A stretch of 64,000 nucleotides of DNA, taken from the NCBI RefSeq assembly GCF_030412785.1, contig NZ_CP125296.1, forward strand, positions 1,364,001-1,428,000. Reading direction: 5' to 3'. The notes under the pieces are model-generated. The model was not told the DNA's origin. It saw only the letters and a list, made by a program, of their open reading frames with translations, and made no database searches. The position numbers and the translations under genes were made by a program. Below are positions 35,315-44,672 of the stretch, in pieces. This DNA is from Paraburkholderia sabiae. GTDB lineage: Bacteria; Pseudomonadota; Gammaproteobacteria; Burkholderiales; Burkholderiaceae. Position 1 is the stretch's first letter. Each line of letters begins with the position of its first letter.

Positions 35315-36949
35315 TTAGAAAATGAAACCGGTGTTCAAGAATTTCGAGTGATGATCTGAAACAATTGCATTTAGCAGCGCCTTGTTATCGTCTGTTTCTT
35401 TGGTGGCAACCATCGCGCGAATTGAGAATGCCCGGAGCGCATCGGTCACTGAAAGCGTCCCTTCTGCGGAGTCTTTGCGGCCCGCGAAGGGAAAGACGTC
35501 CGGGCCACGCTGGCATTGGGAGTTGATGTTGACCCGACATACCTGATTGACCAAGGGATCGACGAGCGCGCCGATCTGAGCGGGGTCATTTCCGAAAATG
35601 CTGACCTGCTGTCCATGATCGGATGTGATGACATACTCAAGCGGAGTCGCGATGTCCTCGAATGGCATGACCGGAATAATCGGTCCAAACTGCTCTTCGC
35701 GATAGAGCATCATTCCTTCTTCGACCGGGTACACCACGGCTGGGTAGAAGAGCGTCTTGCAAAAAATGCCACCGCCCTTGTTCACGACGTCTGCGCCTCT
35801 TGCTCTCGCATCGTTGATCGCCTCGGTCATGTAGGTCGTGCGATGCATGCCCGGTAGCGGCGTAATCGACACGCCCGGCTCCCACGGCATCCCGACCTTG
35901 AGCGTCTCGAGCGCTGCGGTGAAGCGTTCAAGGAACGTATCGACGATCGACCGGTGCACAATCAGCATCTTGAGAGCGGTGCATCTCTGCCCGTTGAACG
36001 ACAATGCTCCGAGCAGGCACTCCTTCACGGCAAGATCGATGTCGGCGTCTGGCAGCACGATTGCAGCATTTTTGGCATCCAGCCCAAGAATAGCCCGGAG
36101 CCGATGTGACTTCGGGTGTTGTTTTTTCAGATGATCTGCGACCTTGCTGGACCCGATGAGGGCTAGCACGTTCACTTTTCCTGAGGCCAGCATATGCGGC
36201 ACCACGACGGCGCCCGGGGCGTAGATCGTGTTGATGACACCTCTCGGGAACGCCGTGCGAAACGCTTCAAGTAGCGGGTAAAAGAGCAGCGTTCCGTACT
36301 GTGGCGGCTTGAACACCACCGTGTTGCCCATTAGCAAAGCCGGAATGAGCGTGGCGAAGGTCTCGTTCAACGGATAGTTGTATGGACCCATGCACAATAC
36401 GACGCCAAGGGGTGTACGTCGGACCTGGCCGATAGTGCCCTCGGCAAGGGTGAAGCGCGAATTGCTGTTATCCAGTTCTTTCAGCGCCGAGATAGTGTCC
36501 TGCATGTAGCTGACCGTTCGGTCAAACTCCTTTTGAGAGTCGGCAAGGCTTTTGCCGATTTCCCACATGATCAGCTTTACGATCTGGTCCCGCCTGGCCA
36601 CCATACAGCGGATGAAGTCTTGCATGCAGCCGATGCGCTGGGCAACTGTCATGGTTGGCCATTCGCCACGGCCGTGATCGTAAGCGCGTACCGCCGCATC
36701 TAGCGCAGCATCGCTTTCCGTTTCGCCCATGACAGGATAACTGCCGATGGTAAGCTGCTCCACTTCGCCCGACTCCACGCGGACGCAAACCGGGGAGAGG
36801 ACGGTCTTGCAGGTCCCGTCCCATCCCTTCAATTCTCCGTCGATCAAGGATACGCGCTGATGGATCGGCTCACCGAGCCGGGCCGCTTCCGGAATGTCGA
36901 CCATGCGTGGAAACAGTTGCTGCAGATTCTGGATGTCAACTACTGCCAC
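35315..36949 (-). CDS. GapN-like NADP-dependent aldehyde dehydrogenase
   Basis: A 544-residue aldehyde dehydrogenase-superfamily protein resembling non-phosphorylating glyceraldehyde-3-phosphate dehydrogenases. The catalytic Cys lies in SFNGQRCTALK. The usual ELGGK base motif reads GLDAK, so the general base is shifted or absent, a variant I associate with this GapN-like subgroup. The start is GTG at 36949, six bases after AAGGAG. GapN oxidises glyceraldehyde 3-phosphate to 3-phosphoglycerate, but a sugar-derived semialdehyde is possible here. It follows the MFS carrier gene by 64 bases. Confidence 0.8.
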   Translation of the reverse strand: MAVVDIQNLQQLFPRMVDIPEAARLGEPIHQRVSLIDGELKGWDGTCKTVLSPVCVRVESGEVEQLTIGSYPVMGETESDAALDAAVRAYDHGRGEWPTMTVAQRIGCMQDFIRCMVARRDQIVKLIMWEIGKSLADSQKEFDRTVSYMQDTISALKELDNSNSRFTLAEGTIGQVRRTPLGVVLCMGPYNYPLNETFATLIPALLMGNTVVFKPPQYGTLLFYPLLEAFRTAFPRGVINTIYAPGAVVVPHMLASGKVNVLALIGSSKVADHLKKQHPKSHRLRAILGLDAKNAAIVLPDADIDLAVKECLLGALSFNGQRCTALKMLIVHRSIVDTFLERFTAALETLKVGMPWEPGVSITPLPGMHRTTYMTEAINDARARGADVVNKGGGIFCKTLFYPAVVYPVEEGMMLYREEQFGPIIPVMPFEDIATPLEYVITSDHGQQVSIFGNDPAQIGALVDPLVNQVCRVNINSQCQRGPDVFPFAGRKDSAEGTLSVTDALRAFSIRAMVATKETDDNKALLNAIVSDHHSKFLNTGFIF

Positions 36950-37013
36950 GATTGCTCCTTACTCGAACATCACGAGGTGACCCGCACGTGCAGGTCGTCT
37001 TTAGGGTTGAAGA

Positions 37014-38291
37014 TCAGCGCGCAGGCGCAAGCGGCACGCTTCGCGCCTGCGGCGCGCGCTTGACGCTCGATGCGAGACAAACGGATACGAGAAGCGACGC
37101 TCCCATGAACAGGTAGGAAGAAGTGGGGTCGCCGGTGAGTCCAGTCAGATAGCCGACGGCGTAGGAGCCCAGAAACGAGCCGAGCGCGCCGACGCTGTTG
37201 ATCAATGCGAGTGCGCCACCTGCGACCGTGCGCGGCAGGACTTCCGGCGCGATCGAGAAAAACGGCGGGAAGACCACATACATCAGAATGCCGGCGACCG
37301 TGAGCAGGCTGAACGACAGATAGAAATTCGACGCACCCACGAAATAAAGCAGGAAGAACGCGATGGCGGCGACAAATAACGGCGCCATGACGAAGAGCTT
37401 CCGGTTCTGGAGGCGATCGGACATCCAGGCGCATGGCAGCATGAAGATCACCGCACCCAGGTAGGGAACCGCAGACAGCCAACCGGTGTGAACCATACTC
37501 AGCGTTGCACCATGCCGGAGAATCGACGGCAACCACAGAAGAAATCCATAAAAGCCGAGGCTGTGGAAAAACAACGTGCCGGCGAGCTTCCACACTGTGA
37601 CCGTGCGGAACGCTTCGCGATAGTTGCGCACGGGCGCGAGACTCTTCTGCTCATCCGCAAGCGTAGTCTCGATCCGCAGCTTTTCATCAGCCGTCAGCCA
37701 CGAGACCTGTGAGGGTTTGTCTCGTGCCGCGGCGAGCCAGACGAATGCCCACACCACTGCGGGCAGACCTTGCGCGATGAACATTGCACGCCATCCCCAC
37801 TCCTGCGTCATGTATCCGGACACGACAGACATCCAGAGCACGGTGGCGGGATTCCCAAGCAGAAATACTGTGTTGGCGCGCGAGCGCTCCTTGCGCGAAA
37901 ACCAGTTAGTCACGTATACGAGCATGCAGGGAAGCACGGCCGCTTCGACAATGCCGAGCGCAAATCGTACCGCCATGAGAGTCGGAATGCTCGAGACAAC
38001 GCCTGTCAGCGCGGCAAGCGCGCCCCATGCGATCAGACTCACGAAAATCAGCTTTCGGACGCTGCGCCGTTCGGCGTAGATGCCCCCGGGAATCTGAAAA
38101 AAGAAGTAGCCGAGAAAGAAGAGAGACCCAATCAGCGATGACGTAGCGTGACTGATACCAAGGTCACGGTCGATTCCTGCTGCGGCTGCAAAGCCGTAAT
38201 TTGCCCTGTCCAGGTAGGCGAGGCTATATGTGATGAAGGCGAGCGGAAGGATGATCCACCATCTCTTTGCGGGCAGGCTTGCGCCAGACAT
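37014..38291 (-). CDS. ACS-family MFS carrier, copy 1
   Basis: A 425-residue transporter with 12 membrane segments. The N-terminus KRWWIILPLAFITYSLAYLD followed by RANYGFAAAAGI is typical of the anion:cation symporter family (GudP, ExuT, LgoT and relatives), which imports hexuronates, sugar acids and organic anions with protons. The start at 38291 follows AGGAG; the frame opens two codons earlier at a TTG. A close paralogue is at 55023. It lies between an SDR and a GapN-like dehydrogenase in a sugar-acid operon. Confidence 0.9.
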   Translation of the reverse strand: MSGASLPAKRWWIILPLAFITYSLAYLDRANYGFAAAAGIDRDLGISHATSSLIGSLFFLGYFFFQIPGGIYAERRSVRKLIFVSLIAWGALAALTGVVSSIPTLMAVRFALGIVEAAVLPCMLVYVTNWFSRKERSRANTVFLLGNPATVLWMSVVSGYMTQEWGWRAMFIAQGLPAVVWAFVWLAAARDKPSQVSWLTADEKLRIETTLADEQKSLAPVRNYREAFRTVTVWKLAGTLFFHSLGFYGFLLWLPSILRHGATLSMVHTGWLSAVPYLGAVIFMLPCAWMSDRLQNRKLFVMAPLFVAAIAFFLLYFVGASNFYLSFSLLTVAGILMYVVFPPFFSIAPEVLPRTVAGGALALINSVGALGSFLGSYAVGYLTGLTGDPTSSYLFMGASLLVSVCLASSVKRAPQARSVPLAPAR

Positions 38292-38486
38292 CGTCAATCT
38301 CCTGTGATTCTAGGTTTTGCGAACGTAAAAAGCGCGGCTGCGGTCGGCACGGAAATACCGGTGCAGACGAGATCACCCTGTCGGGCGCCCCGCCGATGCT
38401 TTGGATGGCATTTCACGTTACGTGACAACGCAGATACATTCGCCAGTCTTGTTCTGAGACTGGGCGAGGCGGGCAATCTAGAGCCG

Positions 38487-39173
38487 TCACCACGGCATAT
38501 CGTTTCTGTCCGTGTCGATGTAGCGCCCGGTGTCCTTGATGGTTGCACCGTCGATGGCAAGCTTGACGAGCCGGGCGCTGTCGTTCGCCAGATTCGGCGC
38601 GTCGGAGCCCCCCATCGATGTACGCATCCATCCCGGGTGAATGAGGAGAACGGTAATTCCGTCTTTCTCCCAGTTCTGCGCGATTCCACGCATCACGCTA
38701 TTGACGGCTGCCTTTGACGAGCAATAGTCGTAAGCAGTCCCCGGGTGACGGGAGACGGAGCCCCAGTCACTCGAGATCGTGATGAGCTTGCTGCTTCCCG
38801 CTGCAACGAGGCTTTGGCGAAGCGCGAACGACATTCGGGCGGGCCCGAGCGTGTTGACACGAAGCGTTGTTTCCCAGTCGTCGAAGGATACGAGATCTGG
38901 AGGTGACCATTTGCGGAAATGCACACCGGCGTTGTTGACCAGAATATCGAGCGACTTGCCCCGTACTGCGTCCGCGAAGGCAGCGACCGAGCCGTCGCGC
39001 GTAACATCGAGCGGTAGCACGGTCACGCCTCGAAACTCCGTAGCAATCTGGTTGATCTCGGCCTTGCCGGGATTCAGACAACCGGCCAGAACAGAATGCC
39101 CTTCGCACGCGTAGAGGCGCGCGAGTTCCAATCCCAAACCTTGTTCCGCTCCCGTGATGGCGATTGTCTTCAT
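38487..39173 (-). CDS. SDR-family oxidoreductase
   Basis: A 228-residue short-chain dehydrogenase. The cofactor loop is ITGAEQGLGLELARLYA (TGxxxGxG), then DILVNNAG, the catalytic Ser in TISSDWGSV and Tyr/Lys in YDYCSSK. It overlaps the Gfo/Idh/MocA stop by four bases (ATGA), so the two are translationally coupled. It likely reduces or oxidises a keto-sugar intermediate made by its partner. About 190 bases separate it from the MFS gene downstream. Confidence 0.85.
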   Translation of the reverse strand: MKTIAITGAEQGLGLELARLYACEGHSVLAGCLNPGKAEINQIATEFRGVTVLPLDVTRDGSVAAFADAVRGKSLDILVNNAGVHFRKWSPPDLVSFDDWETTLRVNTLGPARMSFALRQSLVAAGSSKLITISSDWGSVSRHPGTAYDYCSSKAAVNSVMRGIAQNWEKDGITVLLIHPGWMRTSMGGSDAPNLANDSARLVKLAIDGATIKDTGRYIDTDRNDMPW

Positions 39174-40156
39174 CGATGACCTCCCACACGGCTGACGCCT
39201 GCCTTCGCATAGATAGCGTCGATTGTCATCATGTTGCCCAGCGAGTCCTGACCTTCAGTCGGCAGAGAGTTTCCGTCAACAATGGCCCCAACGAACGCTT
39301 CGATCTGGTAGTCGAATGTTGTCGATCCTGCGACAGTGTATTGGCGCGTAACGCCGTCGACTCGCTCAATGATCGAGTGACCAAGATGAGGCAAGAGGCT
39401 GTTTTCCGCAACGACGGTACCGCGTTCACCCTCAATCGTGAAACGCGCGTGGTACTGCCAGCCCGGTGTCATGCACGCTTCCACACTCGCTTCAACTCCG
39501 GCCGGAAACCGCAATCGCGCTCGCATCTCTTCGTCGCAGCCGTTTGAGGTGACCAGCGCCTCCGCGCTAATCACTTCGGGCTCTGTCCGCAACAACGAAC
39601 GGCACCAATGGACCGGATAGCAGCCCAGTTCAATGAGGGCGCCACCGCCCATTTCGGGATTGCGCCGGAACTCCTCGGGCGCTTCGGGAATCGTGTGATT
39701 GAAGACCGCGCGAAGCGACTTCAACGATCCTAGCCGTCCCGACTCGACGAGATTCAGCAGATGACCGAACACGGGATGATATCGGTCGTGAAAGGCCTCG
39801 ACGATGCGACGGTTAGCACGGTGCGCAGCGCTTTGCATCGCGCGTGCTTCCTGCGCATTCATGGCAAAAGGCTTTTCGCACAGCACGTGTTTTCCGGCCT
39901 CGAGGGCTTTGATCGAAAACTCGGCGTGCAGGTGTGGCGGCAGCGGATTGTAGATGACGTCAATTGAGGAATCGTCCAGCAGAGCTTCATAGCTGTCGTA
40001 CGATCGCGCTATCCCATGCGCCTGTGCGAATGCCGCGGCTACGCCGGGCCGACGCGCTGCCACTGCCGCAATATTAACGTCGTTACGACGGGTTGCTGGT
40101 TCAAGCAGAGCCCAGGGAACAATTCTCGCCGCCCCTAGAATTCCGAATTTCAGCAT
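39170..40156 (-). CDS. Gfo/Idh/MocA-family oxidoreductase
   Basis: A 328-residue NAD(P)-dependent dehydrogenase. The N-terminal Rossmann region (FGILGAARIVPWALL) and the family motif HVLCEKPFAMNAQEA (catalytic Lys in EKP) are clear. The C-terminal alpha/beta domain has IELGCYPVHWCRSLL. Substrates include sugars, inositols and their derivatives, and some members cleave glycosidic bonds by transient oxidation. GGAG lies 11 bases before the ATG at 40156. It is coupled by a four-base overlap to the SDR and sits 46 bases after the kinase gene. Confidence 0.88.
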   Translation of the reverse strand: MLKFGILGAARIVPWALLEPATRRNDVNIAAVAARRPGVAAAFAQAHGIARSYDSYEALLDDSSIDVIYNPLPPHLHAEFSIKALEAGKHVLCEKPFAMNAQEARAMQSAAHRANRRIVEAFHDRYHPVFGHLLNLVESGRLGSLKSLRAVFNHTIPEAPEEFRRNPEMGGGALIELGCYPVHWCRSLLRTEPEVISAEALVTSNGCDEEMRARLRFPAGVEASVEACMTPGWQYHARFTIEGERGTVVAENSLLPHLGHSIIERVDGVTRQYTVAGSTTFDYQIEAFVGAIVDGNSLPTEGQDSLGNMMTIDAIYAKAGVSRVGGHR

Positions 40157-40201
40157 TGCACTTTCTCCAGCGAGCAATCTTTCAGGGTTGAGATGCTGCA
40201 A

Positions 40202-41173
40202 TTAAGCTTGTGTCGCCGCCTCGTGCTGTTCCAGCTTCGCGCGCGACGGCAGGCCTTCCGAATCTCCAATCACCTGGATAGCGAGAGATCCGATCCAGTT
40301 ACCCCGCGCGATTGCTTTCGTGACGGATCGCCTCTCCAGCAGCGCACTGATGACACCAACAGCGAAGCCGTCACCAGCGCCGACGGTGTCAACGACTCTG
40401 CTGACGGGACAGGCCGGCACGACGCCCGCATCTTCGGCATTCTGGAAGTACGCGCCGCGTTCGCCGAGTTTGATAATCACCAGTTTGGCGCCGCGATCGA
40501 GGTAGAACGCAGCGATGTCCTCCGGCGACTCCTTTCCCGTGAGAATTGCCCCTTCACCAAGTCCTGGCATAACGATGTCGGCATGCGACGCCAGATCGTT
40601 GAGAGTGTCGGCCATCTCGGCGCGGCTTGCCCACAATGCCGGTCGCAGATTGGGGTCGAAGGAGATCGTCTTACCTGCCGCGCGCATCTCGCGCGCAGCG
40701 TGGAACGACAGTGCTCGCGTCTCGCTTGAGAGCGCAGGGTTAATTCCCGTCAGATGAAGGTGCCGCGCACGAGTGAAATAGGACGGAACGAAGTCCGAGA
40801 CAGACAGCGCACTGGCGGCGGATCCCCTCCTGAAATACTCTGTTTTCGGGTCGCTTCCGTCGTCGCTCTTCGTTTTGAGCATCATGCCTGTCGGGCGCGA
40901 CGGATCAACCTCTACGCACGTGGCGTCAATCCCTTCCGCTGACAGCGTATCCAGCACAAACTGTCCAAAGGAATCATTGCCCACGCGACTGACCCAGCCC
41001 ACCTTATGGCCCAGCCGTGACAGCCCGATCGCAACGTTGAGTTCGGCGCCGGCGGCACGCTTGACGAACCGGCTCACGTTGGCCAGAGGCCCACTTTCGG
41101 ATGCAGCGAAAAGTGCCATCGCTTCGCCGATGGTCACTACGTCGAGCGGGGTAGGCATTTCGGAATCTCGCAT
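40202..41173 (-). CDS. PfkB-family sugar kinase, 2-keto-3-deoxygluconate kinase-like
   Basis: A 323-residue ribokinase-family enzyme. The N-terminal VVTIGEAMALFA and FVKRAAGAELNVAIGLSRLG match KDG kinases, and the ATP-site signature DTVGAGDGFAVG holds the catalytic Asp near residue 265. KDG kinase makes 2-keto-3-deoxy-6-phosphogluconate for an Entner-Doudoroff aldolase; no such aldolase is adjacent, although a DHDPS-family lyase lies at 59758. The start is taken at 41173; an ATG at 41158 is equally possible. It is part of the operon with GH88 and Gfo/Idh/MocA. Confidence 0.85.
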   Translation of the reverse strand: MRDSEMPTPLDVVTIGEAMALFAASESGPLANVSRFVKRAAGAELNVAIGLSRLGHKVGWVSRVGNDSFGQFVLDTLSAEGIDATCVEVDPSRPTGMMLKTKSDDGSDPKTEYFRRGSAASALSVSDFVPSYFTRARHLHLTGINPALSSETRALSFHAAREMRAAGKTISFDPNLRPALWASRAEMADTLNDLASHADIVMPGLGEGAILTGKESPEDIAAFYLDRGAKLVIIKLGERGAYFQNAEDAGVVPACPVSRVVDTVGAGDGFAVGVISALLERRSVTKAIARGNWIGSLAIQVIGDSEGLPSRAKLEQHEAATQA

Positions 41174-41254
41174 TTGCAGATGGGGTTGATTCGACAGCAG
41201 ATACCGCCGTCTGCCCAGCGGACAGAACGACGGCAAGCCAGAGAGACAGCGTGT

Positions 41255-42367
41255 TCAGTGGGTATTGCTTTTACCCGACGTCGCGTCGCGAAGTGCCAGC
41301 AGCGCCTTCAGGAAGTAGTAGTCCCCGTATCCGGTCGACTCGTCGATGCCTAGCCCATGCGGCAGGTCCGCCGTGGCGTGTGCGAGGATCGATTCGGCTT
41401 CCGACGAGGCAAGGCATTGCGCCGACAGCGCGTCGAGAATGGAACGGGCCAGCTGCAGATAGCGGTCGTTTTTCGTCACGCCTGCGAGTCGGATCAGGCC
41501 GTACGCCGAAATCGCGCCAGCGGAGGAGTCAAGCGGCTCATCGTCTCCGGTCACCGCGTAATCCCATTTCGGAATGAAGCTATCCTTCAGTTGCGACTCG
41601 ATGAAAGCCGCAACCCGCTCGGCTGCTGCAACGTATTCGGCCCGACCCGTCATGTCCGCGAGCATGGAGAGACCTGCTACCGCCCAGCCCTGGCCGCGCG
41701 ACCACGCACTTTCGGGAGCCTTGCCCTGATAGGTGTCGCCACGCATCGGTGCTCCGGTCTTCTCGTCGAACACATAGACGTGATAGACGGACCCGTCCTT
41801 GCGCTGATGGTTGCGAAGGGCGGTTTCAGTGTGCCTGTACACGACATCGAGCAGTTCGTTGCTACCACCGTTCTGGGCGGCCCATACGAGCAGGGGCAGA
41901 TTCATCAACGTGTCGATGAGCACCGAGCCGGCCCAGTTCTGTCCGCCGAAGAATCCCCAGCCGGGAATGAAGCCGGCGTCCTTGTTGAACTGTTTTGCGA
42001 GGCTTTCGGCCGCGCGCACGGCAGCGGCGCGATATTCGTCCTTGCCCGTCAGTCGCCAACCGACCACGGCGGTTGGATAGAACATGAAGCCGAGGTCGTG
42101 ATTAACTTCATCACTCGCGCGCGGCAGAAGACGCTGCGTTAGACGCTCTGCCTCGAGGAGAAATTTCTCGTCTTTCGTTTCCTTGTACGCCAGCCACTGA
42201 AGCCCGGTCCAGAAGCCGCCCGTCCACACGCCGTCTTCGGTGTAGACCCATTTGCCGCCCTTCGTGATGTGCGGAAAATCAGCTTGCCTTGCGCGTTGCC
42301 GATCGATCCGGTCGATAACAAACTGGATCGTCGGTTCGATGAAAGAGTTGTCTTGTGCGTTCGTCAT
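41255..42367 (-). CDS. GH88/105-type unsaturated uronyl hydrolase
   Basis: A 370-residue alpha/alpha-barrel enzyme of the unsaturated glucuronyl hydrolase family. Two acidic residues match the catalytic pair of the Bacillus enzyme (Asp88 and Asp149): D91 in NHDLGFMF and D152 in LIDTLMNLPLL. GVWTGGFWTGLQWLAY and SAWSRGQGWAVAGLSML are also characteristic. No signal peptide is visible, so it acts in the cytosol on imported oligosaccharides with a 4,5-unsaturated uronic residue. Its product would feed the KDG-type kinase encoded next. No lyase that would create the unsaturated end is in the window. Confidence 0.88.
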   Translation of the reverse strand: MTNAQDNSFIEPTIQFVIDRIDRQRARQADFPHITKGGKWVYTEDGVWTGGFWTGLQWLAYKETKDEKFLLEAERLTQRLLPRASDEVNHDLGFMFYPTAVVGWRLTGKDEYRAAAVRAAESLAKQFNKDAGFIPGWGFFGGQNWAGSVLIDTLMNLPLLVWAAQNGGSNELLDVVYRHTETALRNHQRKDGSVYHVYVFDEKTGAPMRGDTYQGKAPESAWSRGQGWAVAGLSMLADMTGRAEYVAAAERVAAFIESQLKDSFIPKWDYAVTGDDEPLDSSAGAISAYGLIRLAGVTKNDRYLQLARSILDALSAQCLASSEAESILAHATADLPHGLGIDESTGYGDYYFLKALLALRDATSGKSNTH

Positions 42368-42384
42368 GACTCGTTGTGCCTGAA

Positions 42385-43659
42385 TTAGGCGTGAAGTTCG
42401 TTGGATTGGATGATCTGCGGTGCGCCAAGGGCGACGACCTCTTGCTGGCTCAACGCCGAAATGTCTTCGTTGCTGTAGCCAAGCTCATGCAGCACCTGCT
42501 CGGTATGCTCGCCGCACGACAGCGCGACAAACCGCATGCCGGGCTTGGTACCGTTGTAGGAGATCGGGTGCCTGACGAGGGTCGCGACGTTCTCTTTGAC
42601 CACAGTCGACTCGAACACCTCGTTATGCCTGGCCTGCGGATCTTCGAAAAGCTCATCGTAGGTATTGACCGGCGCATACCAGATCGAGTACTCGTCGAAC
42701 CGAGCCGACACCTCTGAATATTTCAGTCGCGACAGGACGCGCGCGGTCGTCGCAGCGTATCGATCCCGCTCGACGTGACGGTCAATCGAGGCGATCGCCA
42801 TCAGATCCTCACTCTCGAGTGCCTTGGCAAATTTGACGGGATCGACATTGGAAATCGCGATCAGCTTGCCATCGGCGAGGCGGTAGACACCGTAAGGAGC
42901 AGCATGGAACCATGTGCCCAACTGGTGAGCCCGGTCGAGCTTGGATTTCTGGAATCCACCGGAGTAATAGTTCGCGAGCGCCTCCTGCTGCAGATCGATC
43001 CCCGCGTTGAAGAGGCTCGATTCCACCCGGGTGCCTTCACCAGTGCGCAGCTTGTGGATGTAAGCGCCCAGGATACCCATTGCGAGTAGCGAGGCTCCGT
43101 GCTGGTCGACAGGCGCACAGCCGACAGGGGAGGGGTGCGTGGAATAGTGACCCGTTGCCGCGATCAGGCCTGTGCGAGCCTGAACCAGCAAGTCCTGACC
43201 CGGGCTATCCCGCAGCGGTCCCGAAGCGCCGAAGCCCGTGGCCGACGCGATGATGAGGCCGGGGTTAGCTGCACGCAGCTCCGCCTCACCCAACCCCAGT
43301 CGCTCCATGACGCCGGTGCGAAAGTTGTCAACGACGACATCGGCCTGGGCGACCAGCTTCAGGACGATTTCCCGGCCCCGCGCCGTTTTCAGGTCGAGCG
43401 CGACACTGCGGCAATTACGGTTCGCCGCGAGGTAGAAACCACTGACGCCGTCGATGAACACGTTGGCGCCAGACCAGTGGCGCTCGAAGGCGCCGTGGCG
43501 TGGTTCAATCTTGGTCACCTCTGCACCCATATCGGCCAGGTACTGCACAGCGGCAGGCCCCTGAAGATAGTGGCAGAGGCTCACGACCTTGATGCCTTGC
43601 AGCGGAAGCCGCCCGCCGGATTCTGCGGCGCCGCTTGCAGATTCGTTCGGGGTGTTCAT
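42385..43659 (-). CDS. Class III CoA-transferase (CaiB/BaiF), copy 1
   Basis: A 424-residue family III CoA-transferase, which moves CoA between carboxylic acids through an aspartyl-CoA intermediate. The candidate nucleophile is D185 in APVDQHG, at the place of Asp169 of formyl-CoA transferase. Shared marks with the two other copies in the window are a RHWS motif (residues 60-63), LAANRNCRS and PGQDLLVQARTGL. It overlaps the ABC permease stop by four bases and precedes the GH88 gene. A CoA-transferase inside a sugar-import operon is unusual. Donor and acceptor acids are unknown. Confidence 0.88.
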   Translation of the reverse strand: MNTPNESASGAAESGGRLPLQGIKVVSLCHYLQGPAAVQYLADMGAEVTKIEPRHGAFERHWSGANVFIDGVSGFYLAANRNCRSVALDLKTARGREIVLKLVAQADVVVDNFRTGVMERLGLGEAELRAANPGLIIASATGFGASGPLRDSPGQDLLVQARTGLIAATGHYSTHPSPVGCAPVDQHGASLLAMGILGAYIHKLRTGEGTRVESSLFNAGIDLQQEALANYYSGGFQKSKLDRAHQLGTWFHAAPYGVYRLADGKLIAISNVDPVKFAKALESEDLMAIASIDRHVERDRYAATTARVLSRLKYSEVSARFDEYSIWYAPVNTYDELFEDPQARHNEVFESTVVKENVATLVRHPISYNGTKPGMRFVALSCGEHTEQVLHELGYSNEDISALSQQEVVALGAPQIIQSNELHA

Positions 43660-44642
43660 GCCTTCTTCCCCTTGCCGCGATACATTTCGAAGAGAACGGC
43701 GACGATGATGATGGCGCCTTTGATGATCTGCTGCGTGAAGGGGCTGATGCCGAGCAGATTCATCACGTTCGCGAGGACCGCAATAATCGCTGCGCCAAGC
43801 ACGGTGCCCATGACGCCACCTTCGCCACCGAACAGACTCGTTCCGCCGATGACCGTGACTGCGATCGCTTCGAGCTCAAGCCCTGTACCCGCGGTGGGTT
43901 CGCCCACCGTCAGACGTGACACGTACACGATGGCGGTGATGGCGGCGGCTAGCCCGGAAATCACGTACACGATGAAGCTGATGACGCGCGTGTTGATACC
44001 GGCAAGGTGAGCAGCTTCCGTGTTGCTGCCGACCGCGTAGACGTATCGGCCGAACGACGTGTATCGCAAGACGAGGAAGGCGAGAAGTGCGATTGCGGCG
44101 AACAGCCACACGACCACCGGAATCTGCAGAAAGTCGCCCGAGCCGATGAAGTCGAAGCCAGGCGCGTCTCCGACATTGATCGGCTGCCCGTTCGCAATGG
44201 ACAGCGCCATGCCGCGGAACATCACCATCGATCCGAGCGTCATGATGAACGCCGGCAGGCGGCCGATTGCGATGCCAAGTCCATTGATGGCACCCAGCAC
44301 CAGCCCGAGAGCGATCGCCGCGAGCACGCACAGGTAGACGGGATAGCCTTGCGTCAGCATGAGCGCGGTGACCACCGCGATGAGCCCGACTATCGAACCG
44401 ACCGACAGGTCAATGCCGCGTGCGAGAATCACGAAAGTCATGCCTATGCCCACGATGCCGAGCAGGGCGATCTGTCGAAGTACGTTGACCAGATTCATGA
44501 CGCCAAGGAAACTCGGCGAAAGCCATGTGGCAATGGCGCACAAGCCCAACAGCACCCATACGAGGCCGTAGCTCTTAAGTACTGCTAGGAAGTCCCGACG
44601 ATGCGTGGGCGTTGTGGGCTGGTTCTGAACCGTGGTGGTCAT
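43656..44642 (-). CDS. Sugar ABC transporter permease (RbsC-like)
   Basis: A 328-residue inner-membrane protein with eight to ten hydrophobic segments. Marks of the BPD_transp_2 family are MTFVILARGIDLSVGSIVGL, GAINGLGIAIGRLPAFIMTLG and GGTSLFGGEGGVMGTVLGA. It builds the channel for the ATPase at 46983 and the binding proteins at 34219 and 52172. GGAGA lies upstream of the ATG. It follows the HAD phosphatase gene by 30 bases and is coupled to CoA-transferase copy 1. Confidence 0.93.
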   Translation of the reverse strand: MTTTVQNQPTTPTHRRDFLAVLKSYGLVWVLLGLCAIATWLSPSFLGVMNLVNVLRQIALLGIVGIGMTFVILARGIDLSVGSIVGLIAVVTALMLTQGYPVYLCVLAAIALGLVLGAINGLGIAIGRLPAFIMTLGSMVMFRGMALSIANGQPINVGDAPGFDFIGSGDFLQIPVVVWLFAAIALLAFLVLRYTSFGRYVYAVGSNTEAAHLAGINTRVISFIVYVISGLAAAITAIVYVSRLTVGEPTAGTGLELEAIAVTVIGGTSLFGGEGGVMGTVLGAAIIAVLANVMNLLGISPFTQQIIKGAIIIVAVLFEMYRGKGKKA

Positions 44643-44672
44643 GGTTGTCTCCTAAAACACTTTTAGCTGCGA

